Shown here piece after piece: positions 23,580 through 32,421 of a stretch of DNA of 64,000 nucleotides. The stretch covers positions 61,319 through 125,318 of the forward strand of contig NZ_AKJW01000115.1 in the NCBI RefSeq assembly GCF_000282135.1. The letters are read 5' to 3'. The position numbers and the translations under genes are program-made. The notes under the pieces were generated by a model that was given only the letters and a program-made list of their open reading frames with translations, searched no databases and was not told the origin of the DNA. This DNA comes from Herbaspirillum sp. CF444 (GTDB lineage Bacteria; Pseudomonadota; Gammaproteobacteria; Burkholderiales; Burkholderiaceae_D). Position 1 is the stretch's first letter, and the number at the start of each line of letters is the position of its first letter.

Positions 23580-24140
23580 TCACCCCGCAGGATTGATCTT
23601 TGACGTCAGTATATGGTCCATCCACTTCCCATTTATTTTGAGATATTCCAAAGCTAGACCTTCGTGCTGAAACCCTAACCGTTTTAGCAATTTCTCACTA
23701 CGGGAATTGCTTGGCTGAAAATTTGCCATGATGCGATGCAACCCATGATTTACGAAGATATCGGATATAGCCATCTGCAATGCCTCATGCATTAAGCCCA
23801 TGCCTTCGAACTCTCGGGCGATAGAGAAGCCTAGATGGCAAGCTTGAAACGAGCCGCGGACAATATTTGTAAAACTGCACTCGCCGACCATCTCTGCATT
23901 GGCTCGTGATTCCACAATCCAATATTCTGCCGTTTCCTCTTCCATCTGCTTTTGCATCGTACCGAGTTGATTTTCGGTTGCTTGAAGTGTGTAGAAAAAA
24001 TCATCCCGCGCTGGCTCCCAAGACCGCAAATGATCACGATTTGCCAGGCGATATGCAAGAATCCGGTTTGCATCTTGTCGGCATGGACGTTTAAGCAGAA
24101 GCCGCTCAGTTAATAATTGATTTGATTGCTCAAAAGGCAT
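23580..24140 (-). CDS. GNAT family N-acetyltransferase (RimJ/RimL type)
   Basis: A 186-residue GNAT protein. The N terminus (LLTERLLLKRPCRQDA) is the RimJ-like strand-helix start. The acetyl-CoA region is GFSIAREFEGMGLMHEAL (about residues 113-130). The conserved motif B follows as HRIMANFQPSNSRSEKLLKRLGFQHEG. Substrate is probably a protein N terminus or small amine, not determinable here. It is a common kind of integron-like cargo. Confidence 0.85.
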   Translation of the reverse strand: MPFEQSNQLLTERLLLKRPCRQDANRILAYRLANRDHLRSWEPARDDFFYTLQATENQLGTMQKQMEEETAEYWIVESRANAEMVGECSFTNIVRGSFQACHLGFSIAREFEGMGLMHEALQMAISDIFVNHGLHRIMANFQPSNSRSEKLLKRLGFQHEGLALEYLKINGKWMDHILTSKINPAG

Positions 24141-24199
24141 TTTGAAATATTCACTTTACTGGTATTGCATTCGGACATGCTCGATACTAAATTTAGAGC

Positions 24200-24223
24200 A
24201 GCCGCGTCTGGCCGATTGTAGAC
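24200..24223 (-). repeat. array palindrome copy 27
   Basis: AGCCGC-GTCTGGCCGATT-GTAGAC. Arms partly paired. Confidence 0.75.
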
Positions 24224-24277
24224 GTCGTTAGAGCCCCTAAGCATAGGTATTACTGATCGGCCAAAATGACGCGCAAC

Positions 24278-25138
24278 TCAGGCACTTGCCTTAAGCAACT
24301 CTTCGCTCAGTACCTGATCAGGCCTCACTAGCTTCAGATCGCCACTGAATGCTTGTAATTTGCCTATCCAGCGAACAATATCTGCTCCCGGATCGATGTA
24401 GTTCGGAACGCGGACCGGCAATGCATAGCCCTCGTCGGTTGACGGGCCGAGTAGCCCGTTCAAATCACCCGGCGAAACTAGGCAATGATCTTTCCCTTGC
24501 TTTGCGCGGAACAGCGGCTTGGGAGCGAACTTGTCGCGTACCACGAGCACCACATCGGTTAACGGCATCAACGTTGGAATACCATCTCCCCACACCACTA
24601 TCGATTGCACGCGACCGTCAATAGTGGCAAACATCACTGTCGGCACGAACATACTCTCGCCAATCCTGGTTTGAAGCGCGCGCTTTTGCTTGTTCCAACT
24701 CCAAACGGCCTCGGCTTTCTTTTCTGGATAGCTAAGGAACGGCCCTTTGTTTTCCGCGGTAATGGCGCGATAGCCGAAAGCGTTTCCTGCGTTCCATCCG
24801 GAATAGAAACCTGCGCTTGTATAAGGGCCTTGAGCCATGCCGTGCATTTGCGGATCATCAATGGCGAGATCGAAGCGTTCGACAAAAGCGCGAATTTCTG
24901 GCTCCGCTTCCAAACCGAATATGTGAGGCCTGAAGTAGTTGAGATTGAGCGAGGCGCCGACTACGCGGTTCGGGTCGCCTTCCTCATTACGGAACTCTAA
25001 GACAAAATAGACTCCGGTATCTGGATTCTCATAAACCACCGCGCTATCAATCTTATACAGCTGACGTCTGGTGAAATATTCGTCCACGGCGCTACGCTGC
25101 GCCGCCTGCGGAAAATTAAAAAACAAGTCGTAGCTCAT
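24278..25138 (-). CDS. hypothetical protein
   Basis: A 286-residue soluble protein. The ATG at 25138 (MSYDLFFNFPQAAQR) is preferred to 25150, since similar orphan proteins begin with MSYDL. The sequence alternates hydrophobic strands and loops (YFVLEFRNEEG, GASLNLNYFRPHIFGLEAEPEI). A C-terminal portion reads LMPLTDVVLVVRDKF. No family recognised, though the N-terminal half resembles proteins found in toxin-immunity loci. Single-gene cassette. Confidence 0.65.
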   Translation of the reverse strand: MSYDLFFNFPQAAQRSAVDEYFTRRQLYKIDSAVVYENPDTGVYFVLEFRNEEGDPNRVVGASLNLNYFRPHIFGLEAEPEIRAFVERFDLAIDDPQMHGMAQGPYTSAGFYSGWNAGNAFGYRAITAENKGPFLSYPEKKAEAVWSWNKQKRALQTRIGESMFVPTVMFATIDGRVQSIVVWGDGIPTLMPLTDVVLVVRDKFAPKPLFRAKQGKDHCLVSPGDLNGLLGPSTDEGYALPVRVPNYIDPGADIVRWIGKLQAFSGDLKLVRPDQVLSEELLKASA

Positions 25139-25160
25139 CGTCTTTCTCAATAGATATTGT

Positions 25161-25454
25161 TTAACTGCTCATCTGAAGCGGCCTAGCGCGAAGCCCAAAT
25201 GAAACGTAATCGCGACTGTCAGCTTTTGGCCGATTGCGGACGCTCGTGAAAACTGTACGAATTCTTTCGTCTATCTGCCCGCTCAATTGAAGCCAACATT
25301 CATCTCGAGCTTCGCTAACATAAAGAACCTTCATGCCTGCATCAGTTTTGTATGGGTATGAATTTCGGTTAGATACGCCTTCCAAAGCGGCACATCTAGC
25401 CAAAGTTACACATAGCATGAGGAACGCAATTTTTAGTCTATTTAACTTATTCAT
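25161..25454 (-). CDS. small secreted protein whose frame reads through repeat 28
   Basis: A 97-residue protein starting at the ATG at 25454 (MNKLNRLKIAFLMLCVTLARCAALEG), with a signal or lipoprotein-like N terminus. The core is YPYKTDAGMKVLYVSEARDECWLQL. Unlike other cassette genes it lacks a stop before the repeat: the C-terminal VRNRPKADSRDYV is encoded by repeat 28 itself, and the last 20 residues come from the leader of the neighbouring cassette. It is likely a fusion created by cassette joining. Confidence 0.55.
   Translation of the reverse strand: MNKLNRLKIAFLMLCVTLARCAALEGVSNRNSYPYKTDAGMKVLYVSEARDECWLQLSGQIDERIRTVFTSVRNRPKADSRDYVSFGLRARPLQMSS
25218..25241 (-). repeat. array palindrome copy 28
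   Basis: GTCAGC-TTTTGGCCGATT-GCGGAC. It lies within the reading frame of the gene at 25161-25454. Confidence 0.82.
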
Positions 25455-25482
25455 TACTGTTACTGTCGATGGTAAATACGCT

Positions 25483-25506
25483 GGTTGGTCTTGGCCGGTT
25501 GCCGAC
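25483..25506 (-). repeat. array palindrome copy 29
   Basis: GGTTGG-TCTTGGCCGGTT-GCCGAC. Arms weakly paired; core GGCCGGTTGC retained. Confidence 0.72.
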
Positions 25507-25521
25507 ATGCAGCGCGGTGTT

Positions 25522-26016
25522 TTACGGTTTAGGTATTTCGTGCACGTCAGGGGGGAGGTACCGACAGCATCCTTGTAGCTCAGTCAGTGCACGTTCATAT
25601 GGAATGCGCTGTGTCGAGCTACCCAACACATGGGTCACTTCATTGTAGCCAGTCACCCCTTTGTTTTCGAAGCTGCCTGAAATTTTATAAAAATAAGATT
25701 GACCGGCAATAATCCAATCGTTGAATTCTACTTTGGGCCATTTCGTATCCCAAGCCCACTCGACGCGAAAATCTCGGGCCCCTTCTTTGACATAGACCCA
25801 CGTATAAGCTTCTTCGGGGGGATCATAGACCTTGATGGCATCAATGCTCACGGCGGGTGTTCGTAACTTTGGGAATGCCCCTAGTCGATAAAAATAGACT
25901 GTGCCGAATCCACTTGGCGCAGGTGGCGCAGGCATGAAACGAGGTGCATCTGTAGATAAATGTGCGCAAGCCGACAGCGCCAGCAATGGAACGGCAAAGA
26001 TATGGCGTGGAATCAC
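25522..26016 (-). CDS. DUF2846-like lipoprotein
   Basis: A 164-residue protein with a lipobox-like end of signal (LLALSACAHL). The mature part includes GFGTVYFYRLGAFPK and INVIRONMENT-like strands (YTWVYVKEGARDFRVEWAW), then GQSYFYKISGS, the overall pattern of DUF2846 proteins, and a second member of that group after 22434-22892. Envelope location expected. Function unknown. Confidence 0.7.
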   Translation of the reverse strand: MIPRHIFAVPLLALSACAHLSTDAPRFMPAPPAPSGFGTVYFYRLGAFPKLRTPAVSIDAIKVYDPPEEAYTWVYVKEGARDFRVEWAWDTKWPKVEFNDWIIAGQSYFYKISGSFENKGVTGYNEVTHVLGSSTQRIPYERALTELQGCCRYLPPDVHEIPKP

Positions 26017-26111
26017 TATTCCTCCGGAATCATTCCGCTAAAGCGGAATTCCAATTGTTGATCTTGTTTTCTTCAGCCTACATGCGGAAATGCTGAGGCT
26101 CATCATTCCAG

Positions 26112-26129
26112 GTCAAATGGCTTCTGGCC
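26112..26129 (-). repeat. array palindrome copy 30, interrupted at its centre
   Basis: Only the left part is present (ending TTCTGGCC). Directly after GGCC begins the terminal sequence GAGGCTGTGTAAAAACG of the inserted element, and the right half of the palindrome is absent. Confidence 0.75.
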
Positions 26130-26165
26130 GAGGCTGTGTAAAAACGTAGAAATTTTAGACTGGAA
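26130..26165. mobile_element. one-ended remnant of the GAGGCTGTGTAAAAACG element
   Basis: The first 17 bp match the terminal inverted repeat of the 140-bp element at 32436-32575 and the next few bases (TAGAAATTTTAG) are similar. No matching right end is found nearby. It shares the same insertion position, immediately after GGCC of an array repeat. Confidence 0.6.
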
Positions 26166-26190
26166 AAACTAGAAAAATTGTCAAACATAA

Positions 26191-26212
26191 AAAAGCACCC
26201 GAAGGTGCTTTT
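26191..26212 (-). terminator. rho-independent terminator after the 26221 lipoprotein gene
   Basis: AAAAGCACC and GGTGCTTTT pair over nine bases around CGAA, with a run of T in the minus-strand direction. It lies 9 bp after the stop at 26221. Confidence 0.8.
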
Positions 26213-26220
26213 GCTACTTT

Positions 26221-26874
26221 TCATCGAAAGCCAAGTAAAGTTAGCTGTTCAGCGAGCTTTCTGACGATCTCGGAAGACGCAAGTTGATACTCGGACATAA
26301 GAACGGAATTCCCTTTTTGGGCGATCTCGTCGACTTTCTTGCTACCTTGAACGTAGAGGCTATTTACATGTATTTTTTCTTTCATCAGTACCTCACCTGA
26401 GGCTGAATATAATGTAATTTGGGCGAACGTCATGAGGTGGCCATGCACCCATGAGGCATACTGCTTCGATATTGAAACTTCCAGTGTCGCCGTATCACCG
26501 GGGCGAATGCTCTCGGAGGAAGCCTGAGTAGAGAGCTTCGTCGTAGGCCATGCTTTGAATGCTTTCGGAATATCTTTGTATATTTCCTGAGCAAGAATCT
26601 CTCCGAAGTCTGGGATAGTTGGAGGAACAAGCTGAACCATTTTTTCTTCATCTGGCTTAGGACCATATGATAAAAGGGCGGGGTAGCTCTTATATAAGCC
26701 ACTTAAGAATCCTTCGCTAAATGTCGGAAGGCGTAACGGTGGTGTCGGAGTCCTTGTAATCATAACTTGACTAACCGCTGCAACCTCATTGGGGTGTGGG
26801 GTTGTAGTCGAACATCCCGTCATAATCACTATTATCAATATCCCGAAAAGTCGTTTTAACTTGGTTCTTATCAT
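26221..26874 (-). CDS. hypothetical lipoprotein
   Basis: A 217-residue lipoprotein with signal FGILIIVIMTGC (lipobox MTGC). The mature part has a Pro-rich N terminus (TRTPTPPLRLPTFSEG), then a likely beta domain (GDTATLEVSISKQYASWVHGHL, AQITLYSASGEVLMKEKIHV). No family recognised. Followed by its own terminator, so it is transcribed as a separate unit. Confidence 0.7.
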   Translation of the reverse strand: MIRTKLKRLFGILIIVIMTGCSTTTPHPNEVAAVSQVMITRTPTPPLRLPTFSEGFLSGLYKSYPALLSYGPKPDEEKMVQLVPPTIPDFGEILAQEIYKDIPKAFKAWPTTKLSTQASSESIRPGDTATLEVSISKQYASWVHGHLMTFAQITLYSASGEVLMKEKIHVNSLYVQGSKKVDEIAQKGNSVLMSEYQLASSEIVRKLAEQLTLLGFR

Positions 26875-27144
26875 TATGTATTTGATGGAAATTGAGGAAA
26901 CGGAAAATTTTGTGTGTTAAGTAAGTTCTCTGGAAGCTGGACGTAGTTAATGGGAATGGACTGGGGCTTTCAAAGCATCAAAACAGAGAGCCACTTACTA
27001 CGAACATAATGCGGAACATCGTAATCGATCAATTCAGTTCATGATTATGTATAGACGGCTGACACAACGAAGTGGCAGGAATATTACCGAGGCAAGCTGA
27101 CAAATTACTTTCAGATCTTCGTGGCATACCGGCCATCGCTCGAT
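26875..27144. other. intergenic region upstream of the 26221 lipoprotein gene
   Basis: About 270 bp up to repeat 31 with no credible ORF. It is AT-rich near the lipoprotein start and probably contains its promoter. Nothing else recognised. Confidence 0.4.
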
Positions 27145-27168
27145 GGCCGCTTCTGGCCGATTGCGGAC
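27145..27168 (-). repeat. array palindrome copy 31
   Basis: GGCCGC, centre TTCTGGCCGATT, GCGGAC; matches the consensus except for the first two bases. It ends 8 bp beyond the stop at 27177. Confidence 0.85.
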
Positions 27169-27176
27169 TCCGCAAA

Positions 27177-27728
27177 CTAGTTGCAAGGCCCTATCATCCC
27201 TTTCATGCTTCCCTTGTCGGCTTCGCCAAGATATTTATCAAAGTCTACTATTCTCGGATTGTCAGCGTTATCCTTTTCCGTTACTCGGAGCAGCACCCCT
27301 CTCACAATTGTCAATGTGAGTGTTCTCTCCGTAATTCCGCCCCTGAAGCTAAAACGACAAAGTAGATTTCCTCGAGAAGTTGAAATATCCGACGTGATCC
27401 AGTCCGCGAATACCTGCTCATCGGAAACGCCGTAGGCATCGTGAAGACTTACTGGACCGCTACACCGTAAGAGGCCGATCAACCATAGCCGTCCCTCGAA
27501 TATTTTCCATCTGGCCCTCGGCGATCCAAGTACCGAACATCTGTCATCCTCTCGAGAGAAACGCCAAACAGTGTCGTTATAAGGAAAGTCCAACGTGGCT
27601 CCGGATGTCCACGCAGTGGCGACTACACCGTCATACTCCAATGTATCCTCCAAAACGCCAGAAGCGTAGACGGAGGTCGCGGCACTAAAAAATATCAATC
27701 CCAATATGTTTGCGAAGACTATTTTCAT
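27177..27728 (-). CDS. hypothetical secreted protein
   Basis: A 183-residue protein with a signal peptide (MKIVFANILGLIFFSAATSVYASG). The mature domain is beta-rich (DGVVATAWTSGATLDFPY, LTLTIVRGVLLRVTEKDNA) with three Cys (RCSVLG, LLRCSG, LLCRFS) and a fourth at the end (GPCN). Likely periplasmic. No family recognised. Confidence 0.65.
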   Translation of the reverse strand: MKIVFANILGLIFFSAATSVYASGVLEDTLEYDGVVATAWTSGATLDFPYNDTVWRFSREDDRCSVLGSPRARWKIFEGRLWLIGLLRCSGPVSLHDAYGVSDEQVFADWITSDISTSRGNLLCRFSFRGGITERTLTLTIVRGVLLRVTEKDNADNPRIVDFDKYLGEADKGSMKGMIGPCN

Positions 27729-27774
27729 TTGAGTTCTTTGCGAAAACGATGGCGTGACTACAAGCTATACGCAC

Positions 27775-27798
27775 GTCCGATTTTGGCCGGTTACGGAC
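27775..27798 (-). repeat. array palindrome copy 32
   Basis: GTCCG and CGGAC pair around ATTTTGGCCGGTTA. Confidence 0.85.
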
Positions 27799-27822
27799 AT
27801 CTAAGGCTACCTCCGTGAACAA

Positions 27823-28545
27823 TTACTTTGCCGTTCCTATTCCTGATGCTATCAGTTGATCAATTTTCGCTAGTGCCTTTGCTTTCTGTTCTGCCTGACC
27901 AAATCTAGGCCTCTCCAACTCAACTAGACGACGCGAAAACTTCAAATCGTACGTATAGCCATGATCAAGTGCCCAATTAACATAATCCAAACGGCCAGAA
28001 ACCACTGCCGCACTAATTACGGTCGGCCCATTAAGTCCGTCATGAAAGTTAATGTCTGCACCATGCTTTAAAAGTAACTCGGCGCAATCCAGGTGATTTC
28101 CTAATACTGCTTCGTTCAATGGGCTATTAGCCCCTATTGGTATATTGGGATCTGCTCCATGTTGTAGTAACAGTTCTAGGAGATCGATATTCCCTGCACC
28201 TGCTGCCAGCCAAAGGGGTGAGCCTCCAGGCATCATTCGCTGGTTCGGATTGGCACCAAGTTCCAAGAGCAGCTTCATCGCGTCTTTGTTCTTGTTGAAC
28301 TGCATCCACAGTAATGGAGTGACCCCGCCATAGCCGGCTGCATTAACATTTACGCCTGTTTTGACTAGCCGATCTGCTTCTTTGGCATCTCGCCTAGTAA
28401 CTGCGCGTAGAAGATCGACAACGCCCTTATCCTGGAAGGCATCTTGGGCGGTTTTTCCAAGAACGGTCAGTTCATTTGCAAATCCGAGTGAACAGACCAC
28501 TACTAGAAACATCGTCGATACAATTTTCAGTCTCAAAGAATTCAT
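27823..28545 (-). CDS. secreted ankyrin-repeat protein
   Basis: A 240-residue protein with a signal peptide (IVSTMFLVVVCSLGFANE). At least four ankyrin repeats are visible over residues about 45-200, for example GVTPLLWMQFNKNKDAMKL, GSPLWLAAGAGNIDLLELL and NSPLNEAVLGNHLDCAELL. Ankyrin repeats bind proteins; a periplasmic location and immunity or inhibitor role are possible. Single-gene cassette between repeats 32 and 33. Confidence 0.85.
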   Translation of the reverse strand: MNSLRLKIVSTMFLVVVCSLGFANELTVLGKTAQDAFQDKGVVDLLRAVTRRDAKEADRLVKTGVNVNAAGYGGVTPLLWMQFNKNKDAMKLLLELGANPNQRMMPGGSPLWLAAGAGNIDLLELLLQHGADPNIPIGANSPLNEAVLGNHLDCAELLLKHGADINFHDGLNGPTVISAAVVSGRLDYVNWALDHGYTYDLKFSRRLVELERPRFGQAEQKAKALAKIDQLIASGIGTAK

Positions 28546-28592
28546 GCTCTTTCTACTTTAAAGATACGAAGACATTTACAAATTTAATAGAA

Positions 28593-28616
28593 GTCAGCTT
28601 CTGGCCGATTTGAGAC
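28593..28616 (-). repeat. array palindrome copy 33
   Basis: GTCAGC-TTCTGGCCGATT-TGAGAC. It marks the 3' boundary of the polyamine operon interval. Confidence 0.8.
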
Positions 28617-28833
28617 ATAGCCCATAGTGGCCGTAGCTCTATTCATTGAGCCATTACTCTCGGATGATGCCCTGCTGGAAATTCGGATAGAGGGACATCG
28701 GCCATTCGGCATGGTGGCATTGCTAGCGCACGATTTACCCGCTCTTCATCACTCATTGGATCAAGACATTCGACAATTACCCTGCTCGTTCTTCTCCGAA
28801 GAGGGATTTGGGGCTATGGAAAGGCTGCGATCT

Positions 28834-29214
28834 TCAATGACTGATACAGACTGCATTGAGCAATCCGATCGTAACCGAAAACGTCGCAACAAGAATGGCC
28901 GGCGCCACACGTCCATCTTCAATCATCTTCGCTTGCCCGCGAAGGCCAATGAACACCAGCAACTGGACCGCGCAGGTAATCCCCGCCCAAGCCACCATTT
29001 CCAGAAGCGATTGGGTGTAATAGATCGAGGCCACAAGCGGGAAAGTGAATCCCAGCACTGCGCCTGCCAAAGTAACTGCAGCCGCTGTATTTCCTTCGTG
29101 AATCAGCTTGAATTCGCGATATGGCGTCACCCATACGTAGATCAACACAAAGACTGCAAGCAGTATGACCGCGGTCGCGAGATAGGAGACAAAGGCAAGA
29201 ATAGCGTTAATCAT
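28834..29214 (-). CDS. DUF350 membrane protein
   Basis: A 126-residue protein with four membrane segments (FVSYLATAVILLAVFVLIYVWV, AVTLAGAVLGFTFPLVASI, MVAWAGITCAVQLLVFIGL, AILVATFSVTIGLLNAVCI). The polar loop EFKLIHEGNTAAA is the DUF350 signature. DUF350 proteins form a small channel-like or transporter-like family that recurs beside YgiC-type amide ligases. It is the last gene of the four-gene operon, 9 bp after the ligase stop. Confidence 0.85.
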   Translation of the reverse strand: MINAILAFVSYLATAVILLAVFVLIYVWVTPYREFKLIHEGNTAAAVTLAGAVLGFTFPLVASIYYTQSLLEMVAWAGITCAVQLLVFIGLRGQAKMIEDGRVAPAILVATFSVTIGLLNAVCISH

Positions 29215-29223
29215 TAGAAGTCC

Positions 29224-30342
29224 TTATTCGACGAAGAAGTGAGGAACGAAATTGCTCATGTTTGTGGTGATGGGAGAATCGTCCTCGCGAATGCACATGC
29301 CGGCGGAGGCGCCATCGACAACCCAGGATCCGATAATTGGGTAACGACCATCGAACTGAGGAAGCATGCACAGCTGCTGATAGATAAAACCTTCCGCACC
29401 GTATGGCCCATCGTCCCGAGCAAGTACTCGTCCGTCTTTCACCAATTCGACATTGGCCCCTTCGCGCGAGAACAAAGGCTTTTTGGCGTAAGAAGTCAGC
29501 TTGTCCGATTCAAAATATGCCGGCAGCAGATTGGGATGATTGGGGAAAAGTTGCCACAAAATCGGAAGCAGGCCCTTGCAAGAAAGCCCTGCTTTCCAGA
29601 GTGGCTCGACGAATTTCGTCTGACCGTTGATGATATGTTTTCCGAATTTCTCGCGTACCAACCATTCCCAAGGATATAGCTTGAACAGATTGCGAATAGT
29701 CACGCCATCAGCGTCGACAAACGCGTTACGATAACGATCCCACCCAATGTCTTCGATATTGATGTGTTTCGCCTCCCGCCCGGCCTGGGTGATGGTATCG
29801 ATCAGATAAGTCCCGCATACCCAATCCTCTTCATTTTCGGCTATGGTGGCTACGTGGACTGTGTCATTTCCGGGAAACTGCTTCCAACGTTCCACAAGTT
29901 TATCGTGCAGGGAATTGAACTGGTCAGTATCCGGATAGACGTCTTCCATCCAGTACCATTGGCAAGCCGCCGACTCCAGAAGGGAGGTCGGCGTGTCGGC
30001 ATTGTATTCAAGCATTTTGGGCGGCGATACGCCGTCGTACGCAAGATCGAAACGGCCGTAAAGAGAGAAATCGTTACGTTCCAGGGAGGCGCGCACGCCT
30101 GCGTGAAATTCTTCCGAGATACCCAGTTTTCCAAGCATCCCGTTGTTTACTGCGAACCACATGGCTTCTATCGACATACGATGCAGCTCTTCAGTAACGG
30201 CTTCTATTTCCTCAATTTGGGTCAACGTGAATTGATAGCAGGCATCTTCTTTCCAATAGTTGTCCCAATTGTAGAAGGAGAGGCCTTGCTCTCTCAACTT
30301 CTCGCCATAATTCTTTCTCGGCGCTATTTGCAGTCTTTTCAT
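29224..30342 (-). CDS. glutathionylspermidine synthase-like ATP-grasp ligase (YgiC type)
   Basis: A 372-residue homologue of the C-terminal synthetase of glutathionylspermidine synthase. Conserved parts include GRFDLAYDG, LEYNADTPTSLLE, KPLFSREGANVEL and PYGAEGFIYQQL, the ATP-grasp nucleotide and metal sites. The length equals stand-alone YgiC/YjfC proteins, with no amidase domain. Such enzymes join an amine to a peptide or acid. With a homospermidine synthase next door the amine is likely a polyamine (inference). The start overlaps the stop of the upstream gene (TAATG). Confidence 0.88.
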   Translation of the reverse strand: MKRLQIAPRKNYGEKLREQGLSFYNWDNYWKEDACYQFTLTQIEEIEAVTEELHRMSIEAMWFAVNNGMLGKLGISEEFHAGVRASLERNDFSLYGRFDLAYDGVSPPKMLEYNADTPTSLLESAACQWYWMEDVYPDTDQFNSLHDKLVERWKQFPGNDTVHVATIAENEEDWVCGTYLIDTITQAGREAKHINIEDIGWDRYRNAFVDADGVTIRNLFKLYPWEWLVREKFGKHIINGQTKFVEPLWKAGLSCKGLLPILWQLFPNHPNLLPAYFESDKLTSYAKKPLFSREGANVELVKDGRVLARDDGPYGAEGFIYQQLCMLPQFDGRYPIIGSWVVDGASAGMCIREDDSPITTNMSNFVPHFFVE

Positions 30343-30752
30343 TAGCCTCCCATCGAAAAACCGTGCCCAAATGAGCCGAAGCCGCCGCGCGATATATGCG
30401 CGCCGGCAAAGCTGCTGTTTGTGCCGGTAGAACCTGAAGACCCGCTGATTCGCGTGCCGCTGACCGGATGCCCTTCGCCATTGGCGTCAACCACGATGGG
30501 TCTTCCGATTTCTCGATCCCAATAGTAGCGAGGCCCCCTGTAACCGCCGCTGCCTCCACTACCTCCGCTGCCACGATTGCCGCCATCATCAACGAGGGAG
30601 CAATTTTTAATATCGCCCCAGTCGTCCTGGCATTCGCTCAGGGAATTGTACGATTGCTGTTTAAGCTCAACTTGTTTGCCGTCTGGCCCGCAGCCGCTCA
30701 AGGCAACCATCGTACCGATGACGATCAGTGGGACACTTTTAGAACGCCTCAA
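30342..30752 (-). CDS. YgiB/DUF1190-like lipoprotein
   Basis: A 136-residue lipoprotein with signal VPLIVIGTMVALSGC and a Gly/Ser-rich C terminus (SHGHGFSMGG-like ending). NSLSECQDDWGDIKNC is the DUF1190 Cys motif. It starts at a TTG that overlaps the TGA of the homospermidine synthase gene (TTGA), implying translational coupling. YgiB partners YgiC in many bacteria; the pair is linked to envelope or aggregation phenotypes but the reaction is not known. Confidence 0.8.
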   Translation of the reverse strand: MRRSKSVPLIVIGTMVALSGCGPDGKQVELKQQSYNSLSECQDDWGDIKNCSLVDDGGNRGSGGSGGSGGYRGPRYYWDREIGRPIVVDANGEGHPVSGTRISGSSGSTGTNSSFAGAHISRGGFGSFGHGFSMGG

Positions 30753-32137
30753 TTGACATACTCCTCAAGTCGCTTTGTCATTTCCATAGGCATGCTACTG
30801 ACCAGGAAATCATTAAATTGGAGATTTGAATTCGCGGCCGGTTGCCAGCTTGTCTGGAATCCGCAGATTTCACCGAGAAAGGGAGTGGCCGCGTCGAGTA
30901 CTTGCTCGGAATCCATGTCTTCCGCCTCGACGACTCCTTCGTTCGGATGATTTTTCATCCAAGCCAAGGCGCCGAGGATTCCGGCCACGACCTGCATTGA
31001 GGTTGCGGAATTAAACGGTGCAATTTGACGGGCCTCGCCGAGACTCAAAGTCGATCCGTACCAATATGCTCCCCATTCGCCTATGAAGAGGATCCCTAGT
31101 TCGTCGAAACCGTCTTCCAGTTCGTCGCGCAAGAAATAGCCGTGCTTCAGCGCCTGTCTGCCGCGTGCTTTCCACGATTGAATCGACTGGCATGTTGCAG
31201 GAGAGGGGGTGTAGGCGTAATAAACCGTTGGCCGATATACCGGCGAGGCATACCTCCCTGAAGGCACCGTCAAGAAACTAGCCAAAGATGCGGCTTCATG
31301 GTGGGGAATGAGATAAGAATTTTGCTCGCCCATGGATGGAACCCAAGACTTCACGCGCACATCGATGCCATGCGCCAGCATAAAGATCGCACTTCTCTCC
31401 CCGAAGTCGTGATGCACGCCATGCGGCGGCAGGGACTGCTCATGAGTTCCCCATCCTGCTTCGGCGCATTGAAGCGCCTCAGCCAGAAACCCGCTCACGG
31501 ACCATGTATTGACGAAATCCTCTTCCGGAATGAGACAGGTCCCGCGTTGAGTATCGCGCTCTGCGATCTGGATCACCTTTACCCCGATAGCTGCAGCTGT
31601 TTCCGCCGAAGATAGTTGCGAAGAAATACCGCGAAGTTTTGCAAGCTCGCGAAGGCCAGCCTTAGCAAAATGGGTGACAAGACCGGGATTGGCGCCATGT
31701 GCGATGACAGCCGTTGGCGCCCCTCGCTCGGCCAAATGCAATGCTTGTTCCCGTAACGCATAATTTGTCGTCTCAGCGAAATTTTCGGTATTTGAGTATC
31801 CGCCGGGCCAGGGTTCGACGCAGGTATCCAGATAGAGGACCCCGGCCTGCTTGCACCAGGTTATTAATGCAAGAGACGAAACTTCAACCGAAAGATTAAT
31901 CAGCAAGTCGTCACGGTGTAGTCGATCCTTAAGCATCGACTCCAGGTTTATTGGCATCAACGGTGAGACCTCAAGCTGAACCTTGAATATGTCGGCAACT
32001 GCTTTCCCCGTCGCATCTGCCGCGATGATTTGAATCTGATTCGGTCTCAGCGAAAACTCTCTGATGATGAGAGGAAGCAACGCCTGACCTATACAACCGA
32101 ATCCCACGATCAGAATAGCTGAGGGAGATTTTTCCAT
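30749..32137 (-). CDS. homospermidine synthase / saccharopine dehydrogenase-like
   Basis: A 462-residue protein. The Rossmann motif is VGFGCIGQALLP (about residues 11-22) and the family signature YLDTCVEPWPGGY lies at about 98-110. GAPTAVIAHGANPGLVTHFAK is the central active-site segment. Homospermidine synthase makes homospermidine from putrescine with NAD as cofactor. First gene of the operon, so the amine it makes is a likely substrate for the ligase two genes downstream. Confidence 0.85.
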   Translation of the reverse strand: MEKSPSAILIVGFGCIGQALLPLIIREFSLRPNQIQIIAADATGKAVADIFKVQLEVSPLMPINLESMLKDRLHRDDLLINLSVEVSSLALITWCKQAGVLYLDTCVEPWPGGYSNTENFAETTNYALREQALHLAERGAPTAVIAHGANPGLVTHFAKAGLRELAKLRGISSQLSSAETAAAIGVKVIQIAERDTQRGTCLIPEEDFVNTWSVSGFLAEALQCAEAGWGTHEQSLPPHGVHHDFGERSAIFMLAHGIDVRVKSWVPSMGEQNSYLIPHHEAASLASFLTVPSGRYASPVYRPTVYYAYTPSPATCQSIQSWKARGRQALKHGYFLRDELEDGFDELGILFIGEWGAYWYGSTLSLGEARQIAPFNSATSMQVVAGILGALAWMKNHPNEGVVEAEDMDSEQVLDAATPFLGEICGFQTSWQPAANSNLQFNDFLVSSMPMEMTKRLEEYVN

Positions 32138-32421
32138 TGTTTTTCTTGTGTTCTTTTATTTAGTCTAGATATATTACCAAACCAATTTAAAGTGAAGAAA
32201 GAGCGGGGCAGAATTCGATGCAATTCAATACGCAGCTAAGCGATATGGAGCAGTGTTTAAGCAAATAACGCGAGACATCAGATGGCACTCAATGTTGGTC
32301 AGAGAATGGGCCAATCGACGAAACTCGATCCGATGTTGGCTGCAGGAAAACAACTTCGATCAATTCGGAAAATCCATTCGCAGCCTGGCTGACTGCTAAC
32401 ACGTAAATATTGATGTGACAT

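Noticed and set aside
23524..23625. N-terminal extension of the small membrane protein to 23625
   Set aside because: It translates palindrome copy 26 and overlaps the acetyltransferase gene.
30468..30950. 160-residue + strand ORF in the polyamine operon
   Set aside because: Antisense to the YgiB-like lipoprotein and homospermidine synthase genes, without features.
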